NCBI RefSeq assembly: GCF_902806685.2
Contig: NC_048554.1
Coordinates: 5,580,001 to 5,644,000, forward strand
Source of the DNA: Maniola hyperantus
Lineage: Eukaryota; Arthropoda; Insecta; Lepidoptera; Nymphalidae
DNA: 64,000 bases
Direction: 5' to 3'
Made by a program: the position numbers and the translations under genes. Below, one piece after another: positions 36,801 through 50,400 of this stretch. How positions within the stretch are numbered: position 1 is the first letter of the stretch; every line of letters starts with the position of its first letter. The notes under the pieces were generated by a model, which saw only the letters and a program-made list of their open reading frames with translations, was not told where the DNA came from and made no database searches.

Positions 36801-39800
36801 AAGAGTTTCCAGGGGATTTTTAGAAGCGTACGAAGTCGCGGGCACCAGCTAGTCATTTTAATAACTACATATTACTTATATGAAAATTGTAACTTACCAC
36901 CACTCGCAAATTAAGTTTGTGTATTGCTGTTGGCACCGTAAAATGAAATCGTATTCCGGCAAAATAATTAAAACTTACACAACCCCCAGTATATGTGAAT
37001 TTGCTGAAACTGACTGCAGCGGAGTACCTATAGTTTGTTTTCTACATGACCCCGAGAGCACGTAGGAAATCTTTAACTATGTATAAGTCCGCGACAGGTC
37101 GAGATGGCAATTGGGATATGAGGCGGGGGAGCCCCGCACACCCGCGCTCGCCCGCACTGGGTTAGCGCGGGGGATGTGCGGGTGTGCGGGACGTTTCCTC
37201 CCCGATTGTCAATGCGAACTAATATTATAAATGCGAAAGTGTGTCTGTCTGTTGATCTGTCTGCTAGCTTTTCACGGCCTAACTGATTTTGATGATATTT
37301 GGTACAGAGACGAAAAATCAAAGAGTTCCCACGGGATTTTTTAAAAACCTAAATCCACGCGGATGAAGTCGCGGGCATCATCTAGTGGTAAAATACAAAT
37401 TCTGCAATCCCTATCCCTTTTAAAATAATTTGGCGATGGGCAGATTTTAAATAATAAAGATAGATCGGAACTGGATGACAATTTAATATTAGTCTGCTTT
37501 CTTGTCAGTTTGTTTGTTAGACTGTCTGTTCGGTACAAATTTAGCAACCAATTTTAAACTACAACTTTCCGATAAAGTACCCCGTGCTAGGTTTAGTTTG
37601 CTGTAAGTCCCGCAAATTGCTATTGCGCTGGAACCATGTCTCATTAACATCGAAATGACGTCATTTGACCTATATTTAAGTAAAAATATACCATCAGCTC
37701 GAAACCTCAGTCTAGTGCTGAACGTCACTAAAATGGCGGCCACGCGCATTAGCCATTTGCGGGACTTATATCAGGCATCGCAAAAGAACCACCATCACTC
37801 GTTCAATTTCAGCTTTATCAGACAACTGTAAGTTACCTACTGGCTATCGGGCAATGTTGATCCATCGCATGTTCACATGCAACACTTCACACCCCCATGT
37901 TCGCACGTAAATGGATCGCGTTATTTTTATATCCAAACGTAAAGTTTCTACATCGTTTTGCATAAAGTGAATGTCATGAGAGACTCAAAGTATAAAGTCT
38001 ATTTTTTTTATTTTGTTTGGAATACCTAGTATTAAAAATCATGTGGAAGGAAAAAGAGGAGAGGACGACCAAAGAAAAGGTGGATGGATTGCGTGAAAGA
38101 GGATATGCGTGAAAAAGGGGTGGATAATACGTTGACGAATGACAGAAGTGAGTGGAAGAAGAAGACATGTTGTGCCGACCCCACGTAGCGTGGGATAAGG
38201 TAAGGAATAAGGAAGTATTAAAAACCACGTCGTACATTGCCAGTCACTTAGTGTAGTGGCAATATAAAATAACGAAGATCTGGTACGCGCTGGCTCTTAG
38301 TCCATTACAATATTGTATCTTTACCTATGTATTAACATAATTATTAGTAAATAGTTACCTCAATAGTACCTAACTATTATATTCATAAAGCGTGTTTAAA
38401 TACATATAAGTCCATCAGTAGATCAAAAATAACGTTTATATAGCATCTACACGAAATTCCCTTTAGCAATACTTTATTGGATCATTCCCAAAGAAAACTC
38501 AATTATGTAAGAACAATGTGGAAATAAGCCGACGAAACCCTCTAATGGAAGTTACGTTGACTTAAGTAAAACTCGCAAGTCTCGAGCATGACAACAAATT
38601 GAACGCAAATTCTTATTAGGTACTTATCTGTTTTTCATGAACGGAATATATACATATCTTTTCTAAGTAATTAGATGAAAAGTATTCTCCCTTTTTATAA
38701 AAAAAAAAACCGTCTAAGTGCGATTCAGGCTTGCGCAATGAGGGTTCCGTACTACAGTAGTATTTTTTCGACATTTTGCACGATAATTCAAAAACCATGA
38801 TGCATAAAAATAAATAAAAATAATATGTTTTAGAATGCACAGGTAAAGCCCTTTCATATGATACCCCACTTGATATAGTTATCTTACTTGAATATTGAAA
38901 ATACTAATTATATTAGTTCATGACCACAATTTAATTTTTTTGTGTGATCTAACCCTAAATTCACGGTTTTCAGATTTTTCCCCTAAAGCCAGCTATAAGA
39001 CCCACCTACCTGCCAAATTTCATGATTCTAGGTCAACGGGAAGTACCCTGTAGGTTTTTTGACAGACAGACAGACAGACAGACAAACAACAAAGTGATCC
39101 TATAAGGGTTCCGCTTTTCCTTTTGAGGTACGGAACCCTAAAAATACCTGGTTCGCCGGCTTCACTTAGTTGAAATCTTTAAAAATTACTTCTTGGAAGT
39201 TTTCGTCTCATTATACGATTACGTTGTAGAGAAAACCTACATGCAAAATTGCAAAGTTTAGTAGACAATGTAGAGATTTTGTTACTATTATGAAATTACG
39301 CCCCTACTCGGTATTAATGATCCGATTCTGAAAATTCTTCCACGGATAGAATAGCTACAAACTAATCTTCATCATCATCATGATGCAACCCAACGCCGCG
39401 CGCCGGCTCACTATACTGAGCAAGGATTTCCTCTTAGAATGAGAAGGGGTTAGGTCATAGTCTACCACGCTGGCCAAGGGCAATTGCTAATCCGCAGGCA
39501 GATTTCACACACCTTCGAGAACATTATGTAGAACTCTCAGGCATGCAGGTTTCCTCGCGATGTTTTCCTTCACCGTTAAAGCAACACATATTTCACTCCG
39601 AAAATGTAGAGGTACGTGCCCGGGATCGAACCCTCGACCCCTCGAATAGGGGGCGAACTCATCTACATTCTGTAGAAAATTTTGAGCAGATCCAATTAAC
39701 TCTGTTTGTAAAGCGGTATCGAAATTTAATTACACCCCCCATTGTAAGCGTTGTTCGGCGATTGCCAATTTAAATTCATGGATTATACGGCCCCTTCGAC

Positions 39801-42800
39801 AATTACTCGAAGTTGATACAAGGCGTATTTACCTTTAGTATAATTTGTTGTCTCGGCGTCTTTAAACCTATTAAAGAGAGAGCCATTGCATGCCAGACCT
39901 TTGTCATTTTATAAAAGCTGAAAGTTAATCTGCGTGTGTCAACACAAGGAGGAACTCAGCGCTACGAGGTTTGGATCATGGTGGCTTTGGGACAGTCTTA
40001 CGTCAAAGTATAAAGTCTATTTTTTTCTTCGAAATAGTATTAGAAATCGACGTGATTTCACAGACAATTAGCGTCGTGGCAACTCCCTGCTATAGACATT
40101 CTTAAAGTTCCACAATTTATTAAAGTTTAAGGGTATCAGGGCAGGGGGTTGCCACGACAGTCTTCTACTATCTTATAGTCCATATATAATTCAGGTATTC
40201 CAGTATTCTTGAAGTATTACTGGATTACCTGAATTCCAGTAATACTTCAATACGCACTACTTTAATGTAAACGATTAATTAAGAAAACATGCGATTTGTA
40301 AAATCGTGGTAGAGTTTCCAATAATAAAAAGAAAGAGTAGTGAATCTCAGTCCATTTCAGGCGGAAAATAAAAATAGTTGACGTCTACTATTTTCCCTTA
40401 CAACCACCAAACCATGTTACACAATTCACTAAATGCGCACATTTTCAGTTCCAGACACTTTAATGTCGGTTGTACATTGTACGATGCCCTGAGAAACATA
40501 GTCGTTTGTTTCAATAAAATATAAGAAAACATATTATTATTTACAACAAAAAGTAATTGCGTTTTACGTATTGTTGCGTTGGTACAGACATAGCGGCATA
40601 TTTTCTTGTTGAATTGCTACAGCAATTATTAGATTGTGGAAAAAACCCAGAATATTAAAATATAAGTGTACCTATTATAATGTACCTAGTTACCGTAACT
40701 TCAAACGATCTCTTAGATGGGATATACTATACAGGCATATCATAATGAAACATTTGATTCCAAGCAACGAGTATTGTCACAGAATATGACATATTCCATA
40801 ATATGGGTCCATATGGGTTACAATGGGTATGTCGAAGAAGACTTTATTGAACTCACAAGAAAAACACAAACAGAAATTCACATTGTACTTATGTAAGTTT
40901 ACATAGTTTTCATAAAGCTTATGAGTGTTATGAAAAATATCGCATATGTCCCCGTTCAAAAAGCAACTTATTGAGTAAAAAAGTTTGTGGAAACAATGTT
41001 CGTTGCGGAATATTACTGTCCCAGGCCAACTTTCGACGATTCAAACTTCTTGGCAAATGCTTATAAATTCTCGTTTGTCGTCATCATCATCATCATCATG
41101 ATCAACCCATCACCTGCTCACTACAGAGCACGGGTCTCCTCTCATAGTGAGAAGGGTTTTGGAGATAGTCTACCACGCTGGCCATGTGCGGATTGGTAGA
41201 CTTCACACACCTTTGAGAACATTATGGAGAACTCTCAGGCATGCAGGTTTCCTCACGATGTTTTCCCTCACCGTTAAAGCAAGTGATATTTAATTATTTA
41301 AAACGCACATAACTCCGAAAAGTTAGAGGTGCGTGCCCGGGATCGAACCCCCGACCTCCGATCAGAAGGCGGACGTCCTACCGACTAGGCTATCACAGCT
41401 TATTAAGTTAAGCTCGTTTGTTTTAAGGCTTAGAAAATCAAAAGCGCGACGGCAACACATCACACTGAGAGAACTACCCATATCACTATACCTACTTATT
41501 ATAAATCCAAAAGTCTGTTTCTTTAGTTTGTTGGTTTGTCCTTCAATTACGCCGCAATGGAGCAACGAATTGACTGGATTTGATTTTTTGTATAGATATA
41601 GTTAAAGACTTGGACAGTGAGAGGCTACTGATACTGTTTTATGTGCCCCAGCCTTTAGTATTTTTCACGTATGTTTATTTCCCAGTAGGTAAGGATATCA
41701 TACAATAATTTATGACGTGCTGCCATCGTGCTGCAGAAATTTTCAGAATACGCCCGACATTGCATGTCAACATGATCAATTTTTTGAATAAAAAATGTGC
41801 CAAAATTATTTATTGCGAAATTTTAGAGGATATTTTTAGTGCAGTGTCTGGCATGTTTTATTTTAGTTTTTTTTTATATTGCCACTCTTGATGTCTCATA
41901 AAAAACCGCATGTCAAAAAATAAAGTCATTAAAAAAGACGCTATAACTCACCTCTACTCAACTCCGTCGCGAAATCTATAGAGCGCACTCTGACTTTGCT
42001 GAGACTTAAGTAAGAGTTGAAACGAGACAGATGTATCTCACATAAATCTATCTCGTTTTAACTCAATCTTAAGTCTGAGCAAAGTCAAAGTGCGCTCTAT
42101 AGATATCAGCCTAAGTGACTGCGTTAATTTACTGTATATTATATAGTAAGTAATATAATTTTTTGTAGAAATTACTATATTGACGTTACAAACTTTCTTG
42201 GTAAAATAGCTACATATGCATGATAATGTTACCGTGCGAGCCTTTAAGCGTAAGTCATTAGGGCCGTCGCGAACATAATGTATGTGATTAAAGTAGGTAA
42301 TTGTAACAACGACAGGGTTAATAACCATAATCTTTTCGACGAAATTGCTTGATTATGTTGTACCGGATATTACTGAGAGAAAATTATGATCCTTCATTAA
42401 ATCGTCTTGCAACAAGACCAGCACAGCACTGTATACTGTTTCTATTTTCGTAGTATTTTATCATCAAGATCAGTTTTAAATTATTGTGAATTCTATAAAA
42501 CATTCTCGTACCTGCGAAAGAAAATTTCATGAGTTTAAGTCAGCGGCCCAGCCCCCCAATTGTGTAAGAATAACCATTTCATGGCTATCGCAATCGTCAA
42601 GAATTCTGCCCTTTGATTGGCTGTGAAAAAATGTAAACAGCGAATCAACCAATCAAATGGCAGAATTTCTTGACGATTACGATAGCCATGAAATGGTTAT
42701 TCTTACACAATTAGGGGGCAGGTGGGACTGGGAGCATCCTGCGGTGCGGCCAGCGTGTAGAGCAAACTCTTAATATTTACAAGAAATTAGAAGGAAGACG

Positions 42801-45800
42801 CGCGGACACGTCCTTATCGACAGCGGCGGGGTGATTACGTAAAACGTTGCAGTAACGACAGCAACGCGACAGCAGAAGCAATGCGACAGTTCATTTGCTG
42901 TCTTTCTTCTTTTTCTTATTTTGCTTTGTGGCTATTGCTGTCTCTCTCTAGCCGGACGTTTGACAGCAATGATTGCGAGATTTACGCCTGTCGTAAGCCT
43001 GTCGCGAGATACGTAAGTAATCACCCTGCGGGTCGGTGAGTATGGCATTGCGCCGGTAAGCCGCCCCGTGGGACGCACCCGCTCCCCGTTGGGCCGCAGA
43101 CTTATTAGTGGGAGTAAAGCAAAGTTGTTATATTGTTCCAGATCCTTTTGGTGCACGAAGCGTCAAAGGGGAGTTTCTCACGGGTGTTTGATCTCGAAGC
43201 GGGTGACGACGAAGAGCCTGGTACGCCGCGGACGTCGCCCTACGAGAGTCGGTTCCCCATCAACATCGGCATTACGGGCTACGTCGCGACCACTGGGGAG
43301 GTAATGTCATATGCAGGGGTGGGTGTACCACCGATGAATCTGAAATTTGGGTGTTTTGACCTCATAATCAAGAATATCGTAACGAAAACAGGCAAAAAAA
43401 ATATCAATTTCAACAAAAATGTTCTTAAAATTGTGGAAGTCACGCCCCATAGTTTCTAACCTCCGCTGTACACACACACATCCCTTAAATAGTTTAAATC
43501 TATTAGGAATGCGCGATTATGCACGCCTTTTCAAAATGGCGTTCGCGCCTATTTCCGTTATGATATTCGTGAATAGTCAAAAAGTCAGTGTCAAAAATTC
43601 TGTAGTACAAGCAAGCATAATTTTTGTACCACAGAAATTGCTCGTACCACAGAATACTTAATAGTACCTTCCAGGTACAGAAGGATCACTTCGCAAAGAT
43701 ATTTGTATAGTCCACGCGGATGAAGTCGCGAGCATAAGCTAGTATCGTTATAAATGTCCTTACCCACTTCTTACCTATACACACACAAAATTATATTATT
43801 GTAGTACCAAATACAAATATGAGTTAATAACCGCAAGATTCATATAATATCTATTAGGTACATTTGTTTTACGTTACTGCACCATAATTATGATAGCCAA
43901 ATTAGTATAATACGAATAGTAGGCACGAGTAAATACGAATTTGGCCTTTGGGAGTCATCAATTTGCATAACGGACAATTCGAAACGCAAACAGCTATAAA
44001 CATCAAGTTTATTGTTACAGCATAATTTTGAGAGGGTAATAAGTTTAAATAATAATATACCTCATTCCTATAAGTCCTGCAAATTGCTATTGCGCTGGAA
44101 CCATGTCTCATTAACATCGAAATGACGTCATTTTGATGAATTTTGTGACTGATATATCTGTATGTTATGAAATCAATTTCGTTTATTGTGGTGCCATTCG
44201 GAGATTTCCATGTTCATCTTTTGCTTCCAGGTTTGTTAAACATTGTATTCATTATTTTAAGTTCGTGTTGTTGGCAGAAATCAATGAATAGTTCTCCTCT
44301 CTCGTTCCTTTCACCATTTCCATATTTCCCTAGTACCCGGCTCTCATCATCTGTGGTTTGACCGATCTTCGCGTTCATATCGCCCATTAGTACAATGTTT
44401 TTTGTGCTTTTTTCTATGGCTTCCTGAAGAGAATTGTAGAATATCTCTATATCATTCAATTCAGCCCGTTCAGTGGGAGCGTACGCTTCTATGATTGTGA
44501 ATAATTGCTCGTTAAGTTTGACTTTAATTAGAGCGACTCTTTCTGATACTGGTAAGAAGTCTTGCATTTGAGTGTTGTTAGACTTTTTAACTTTCGTTTC
44601 TCCGTAATAGTATATCTTTATTATTAGTATATTTTTATTATTTATTTATTTTATATCTGTATGTTTCGCAGACAGTGAACATCGCTGATGCATATATGGA
44701 CCCTCGTTTTGACCCTTCAGTGGACGACGGCGCGGGGTTCAAGCACAACACCATATTATGTATGGCAATCAAAAACTCCGAGGGGAGGATTATAGGTGTT
44801 ATTCAAGTAAGTACATTTTTTACATTCTTATTTATTTATTCAGGTAAAAGTTAGCCCTTGACTGCAATCTCACCTGGTGGTAAGTGATGATGCCATCTAA
44901 GATGGAAGCGGGCTAACCTGGAAGAGGTATGGCTGTTTGTATTAAACCCATACTCCTTTGGTTTCTATACGGCATCGTACCGGAACACTAAATTGCTTAG
45001 CGGCACGGCTTTGCTGGTAGGGTGGTAATGGTAAGTAGCCACGCCCAAATCCAGACCCCCTGCCGGCAAACGAAACCGGGACCTCCCACTAATAAAATTC
45101 AGCACTGCGCCAGGGAGGTCGTCATATACCTACCATGCCGTCATACTGCTTTAGCTGTTACTGCAGGCAGTATGAGTATATCAATTTGCATTGTATTATT
45201 CATTTATTCATGAAAAATGTCAAGGTTTTTCCTTCAACTTTCATCCCTAAAGAAGTGTGTATCTGTATGTAGGTGTATTTACTACTAACTGATGCCTGCG
45301 ACTTCGTCCGCGTGGAATTACGTTTTTTAAAAATCCCGTGAGAACTCTTTGATTTTCCGGGATAAAAAGTAGCCTATGTCACTCTCCAGGTCTGTATTTA
45401 TACCCATGCAAAAAACCACGTCAATCCGTTGCACCGTTGCGACGTGATTCCTTCAAATAGCTCAACCGGTATAGGAGTGAACTGAAAACCGAAAGGTCGA
45501 CGGTTCAAACCCCGCCCGTTGCACTATTGTCGTACCTACTCCTAGCACAAGCCTGACGCTTAATTGGAGAGGAAAGGGGAATATTAGTCATTTAACATGG
45601 CTAATATTCTTTTTTTTCTTTATAAAAAAAAAAAAAAAAACAAACCAACAAACAAACAAACACACTTTCACATTTATAATAAGTACTGATAATATTACAA
45701 AGAATAAAGTTATTACTTTTCGTGTATACGATTAGTGGTAATACGATCCTTACAATACGACCTATTTATATTAAAAAAAACTAGCTGCCCTGGCGAACTT

Positions 45801-47435
45801 CGTTCCGCCTAACAGTCGATTCAATTTTTTTAAATTTTTCGCTCGTAAGAACCATCCTCGTACTTATTATAAAAAAAGAATTAGCGAAATCGGTTCAACT
45901 GATTTTGAGATTTGCGATCAGCAACACATTCAGCGATTCATTTTTATACATAGAAGACTAGCTGATCCCCGCGGCTTCGTCCGCGTAAATTTAGATTTTT
46001 AAGGATCCCGTATAGCCTATGTCACTCAGGAATAATGTAGCTTTCTACTGGTGAAAGAATTTTTAAAATCGGTTCAGTAGTTCCAAAGATTACCCCCTAC
46101 AAACAAACTTAACGACATTACCTCTTTATATAATAGTATAGAGTATAGATATAGAAATAGATAACTAATAGATTATTCAAAATTACTGGGTGCCTAACCG
46201 TCTATTCTCTCAGCTAGTTAAGTACTTCATTTACCTCTATGCACACAAAAAGGTCTCTCCAAGGCAAATTAATTTAATTAATTATTCCATAATTTAGTTA
46301 AAATTTCTGAAACGTCGTTCATTAAGTTAGCTAAAGTCGGCTAACGGTTTATTGCTCGCATTAATAGCTCGGGAACTTTTGTTTATAGTCGCTCCGCTCA
46401 CAATAGCCTTTATACAGCCTCCGCATTACCTACCTAGCAATGAGAAATAGAAAAGTAATTTTTCCCCATTGTTTATCCTGTATTAAACTATCGAACATAT
46501 TATATCAGGTGACCCGCTTGCTCGTTTGCTTGCTATTTTAATTTAAACAAAAGAAAATATCTGAAGCATATGCAGCAGCCGCCAAGGGACGGGATTTTTT
46601 CTGATTAATAACAACCTGATTCTTCGTCTGTAGCTTCGTTCGTTCGAGACGCCCAACTTTTGTTATGTGAAAATCTCTATATATAAAAATGAATCGCTAA
46701 ATGTGTTGCTCATCGCAAATCTCGAGAACAGCTGAACCGATTTCGCTAATTCTTTTTTTATAATATTCCTTGAAGTACGGGGATGGTTCTTACGGAGAGT
46801 AAAATTTAAAAAAAAATCCTAAAAAAGAATTGACTGTTAGGCGGTACGAAGTTCGCCGGGGCAGCTAGTTCTCTATACATGTAGCTGTTGGACTAATAAG
46901 AATAGTGATAGGACCCGACTTTATATTACAACCGCTATAATATGGCGGCTCAGCTTTTTAGGAAGTTTCAGGCCTTGACTGCGATCTCATGTGGTAAGTG
47001 ATGATGTAGTCTAATATCGAAGCGTGCTGACCTGGAAAGGGTATGGCAGTTTAACTTTAAACCCATACCCCTAATATTGGATTGGCTTTGCGGCACGTTT
47101 TTGCTGGTAGGGTGGTAACTAGACAAGCCGAAGGCTCCTAGCAGACCAGGACAGACTCATCTACAAATCATAAATTTTCAGTCTGTCTCTGCCAAGAATC
47201 GAACTTAGGACGTCCCACTGATCAGATTATAGCGCCAACAGGCACCAGTGAGGGCGTCAAAAATAATTCCATTTGATGAAAATTGAATTTATTCTACGAT
47301 ACAGAAATGTAACTAAGGAAAAAGCAAAAGCGTGAAAATAATTCTCCACGGATTCTGGAACGTAATAAAATTACCGAAGTTGAGTCGAAAATGTTGCAAC
47401 AAAAAGAACCATCCGCGTATTAATGAAAAATTCAG

Positions 47436-47478
<43 letters not shown>

Positions 47479-50400
47479 GACAAATGTACAAAATAATGTT
47501 GGTTACACATTGCGCATTGCGGGCGGAAACAATGCGACATTGAAAATGCGTTTGAAAGGATTAACTTTTGACCCAGATATAAGTCGAGATTTGTTTTACA
47601 ACGAAACAGAATTATGTGAATATACCTGGTTCCTCCTTACACCTTTTTACTATCGCCTAATTTTATCTGCTTTTGCCTTTATTCGCTTATAGTCTGTCGA
47701 CTGATCGCTGTTCACACATTATAAAAACAAAGATGCCAACGAAATGAGAACCTCCTCCTTTTTTTAAGTTGGTTAAAAAAACCCTTAATAAGGCTCATGT
47801 AGCTCAGGAGCTTTTTTAGATCAGCTAGGTAGATTTAAAAATGGCTAAAGGGGGGAATGAAGTTTTTGCCCAATATTGAGAAACATACTTATTCTTTGAA
47901 TCTATTGACTCCTAGGTCTGTGCTTATGATATCTAACCCGTGCTAAGCCTGCCTCGAGATTCAGGGATAGCTTTAGGGATGATGTTTATAATAATGTTAA
48001 TGAGAAGGGCTTTTAATTATTATGATGTGATTAAAAATCACAACAGCAATAAATAATAATGATTATCTCAATTAACGTAATAAAGGACACTTGCCACCAA
48101 TTATTGTAAATGGAAATCGTTTTCGTTTCGAATTCAGATTAAAGACAGAGAGAACCAAAGAAATTCAAATAGCACATATTCAAATATCGAAGTTGTTTTT
48201 TTTTGTTCAAATAATGGGCTTCTGAAAGTCGCAAAATTTTCAATATGGGACCGTTATGTCATTAATGCTACGCGACTCCAAAATCGCTCGAGAATTCACA
48301 AATCACGCTAGTTTGGACTCGCCATGTATGGGACATTCTTTACTTCTAGGCGGATATTACTGCCATAAGTTCCAAAAGTTGTTTGTATTTTTAATTGGAA
48401 CAAAGACTAGTCGGCAGCTATTTTTGGCGGTTGAAAACTTCCTTACTCGGGGGAAATTAGTATTTTGATATAATGCTTGAGATAAAGGCTGTGAGAAAAT
48501 TGCGCGCGCTTTTAAGGTACGGACAGACGTGCTCAAAAAAAGCGTGCTTTTATGCTAGCTTAATGTTAGCATGCTCATGCAACTGTTCACATTTGCCAGC
48601 AATAAGCATGCTTAAATAAACTGTAGAGTTATATGTTGTGTGTTGTACTGAGTACATGCTAATAAGCAAACCCTGTTCAGACGCGCTCGGAGCACGCCCC
48701 CTTCTACCCGCGCCTCAGGTAGCATGCTCGAAAATCAAACGTCGGTTGATTTTTGAGCATGCTCGAAATAAGCATGCTCATTACATTACACACGTGCTAC
48801 TAATGAGCATTTGCTCAATAAAAGCATGCTTTCGTGCTAGTAATGAGCACGTCTGTCCGTAGCTTTATTCCGCCATTATGTTCAAGACGGATTAAGGTTC
48901 AGTTGCATGAAAGGCGATTAAAATAAAAAGGAAAGTCAGGATTTATAACTTATTGTCTATTTATTCTGTTTATAATCTAAAATCTAAATATATATGTTAC
49001 CGGTAATCTGTATACTCTGCTATTGTATAGAATACCTAAGTATTCCATTCAATGTATAAAATATTTTTTATTTCATTCTTTACCTAGGCGTTCTATACAA
49101 TTCCCAAACAGCAATAGACTGCAAGTGACTTTGACTGCCACATCAATTGACTGTTGACAAAGACTTTTGATAAAATCGACGACCTCCGTAGCGCAGTGGG
49201 AAGCGCTGTTGTCTTATTGTGGGAGGTCCCGGGTTCAATTCCTGGCAGAGATTTGGAATTTTATAATTCCTAAATTTCTGGTCTGGTCTGGTGGCCGTGG
49301 TTCGGCCGTGGCTAGTTACCACCCTATCGGTAAAGCCGTGCCGCCAAGTGATTTAGCGTTCCTGTACGATACCGTTTAGAAACCAATATGGGTTTAATAA
49401 AAACTGCCATACCCCTTGACTGCAAATTTACCACCAGGTGAGAGATTGCAGTCAAGGGCTAACTTGTATCTGAATAAAAATAAAATAAAAAACATAATAT
49501 TTTATCGTTACCTTTCAGTATGCTGATGAAATGGTTGTTCTATTTCAGTTGGTAAATAAATTCGACGATCTTCTGTTCACGAAGAACGACGAGAACTTCG
49601 TGGAGGCGTTCGCGATATTCTGCGGGATGGGCATCCACAACACGCATATGTACGAGAAGGCGATCACTGCGATGGCCAAGCAGAGCGTGACGCTCGATGT
49701 AAGTGCCACTCTACTTTATATTACTACAATTTTACTTAGAAATCGTAGTTCTTCCCAAGTTCCATGCGTACGTAATAAAAAAAGCGGTGATTAGCCAAGC
49801 GGTTCAGACGTCGCGCGTCGCGTCGACCTCATCGTAAAGGTATCCAGCTGTGCGATTGCGGGAGAATGACAGCTACAATGTCACGATCGCAATCATCTCT
49901 GATTGGTTAACGCTCGCTCACTATTGGCTACAATGCATTGTTGCAACAAGAATCGCACAAATTCAGCCCATCATAACAATTGAGATTGTAATAATGATTG
50001 ATGCAGGTTTTAGACAATCGCCCTACTGGGCTTGATCAAACCGATCATTTAGCTGGCAAATAGTTCTCTCTCAATAATCTGATTAGTCGAAAGCACCCTT
50101 AAATACGTTATGCTTTGTCGGTAAACTTTATGGCTGCCATGCCAACTAGCCACAGGCCACAGCGCAAACCTCGCTCCAGACCAGACCAGAGATAATAATT
50201 TAGAAAAAAAAATGACAGGATTCTAATTTGGACAAATTTTCAACTTACAAAACCACATCACTCACTACCACGCCGGCAAGGTTTTCATAATAAACGGAAA
50301 AGGTGACTGACTGACTGACTGATCTATCAATGCACAGCTCAAACTACTGGACGGATCGGGCTGAAATTTGGTATGTGGATAACTATTATGACGTAGGCAT

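Noticed and set aside
41330..41402. tRNA gene on the minus strand
   Set aside because: Same reason: the tRNA-like head belongs to the ~320-bp SINE family A.
47313..47692. Frames through the CA repeat
   Set aside because: Cys-Val and Thr-His runs come from a (CA)20 microsatellite.
49182..49255. tRNA gene
   Set aside because: A- and B-box-like words are present, but the body continues into a repeat seen at six other places and a cloverleaf with a normal anticodon arm cannot be drawn. It is a SINE head.
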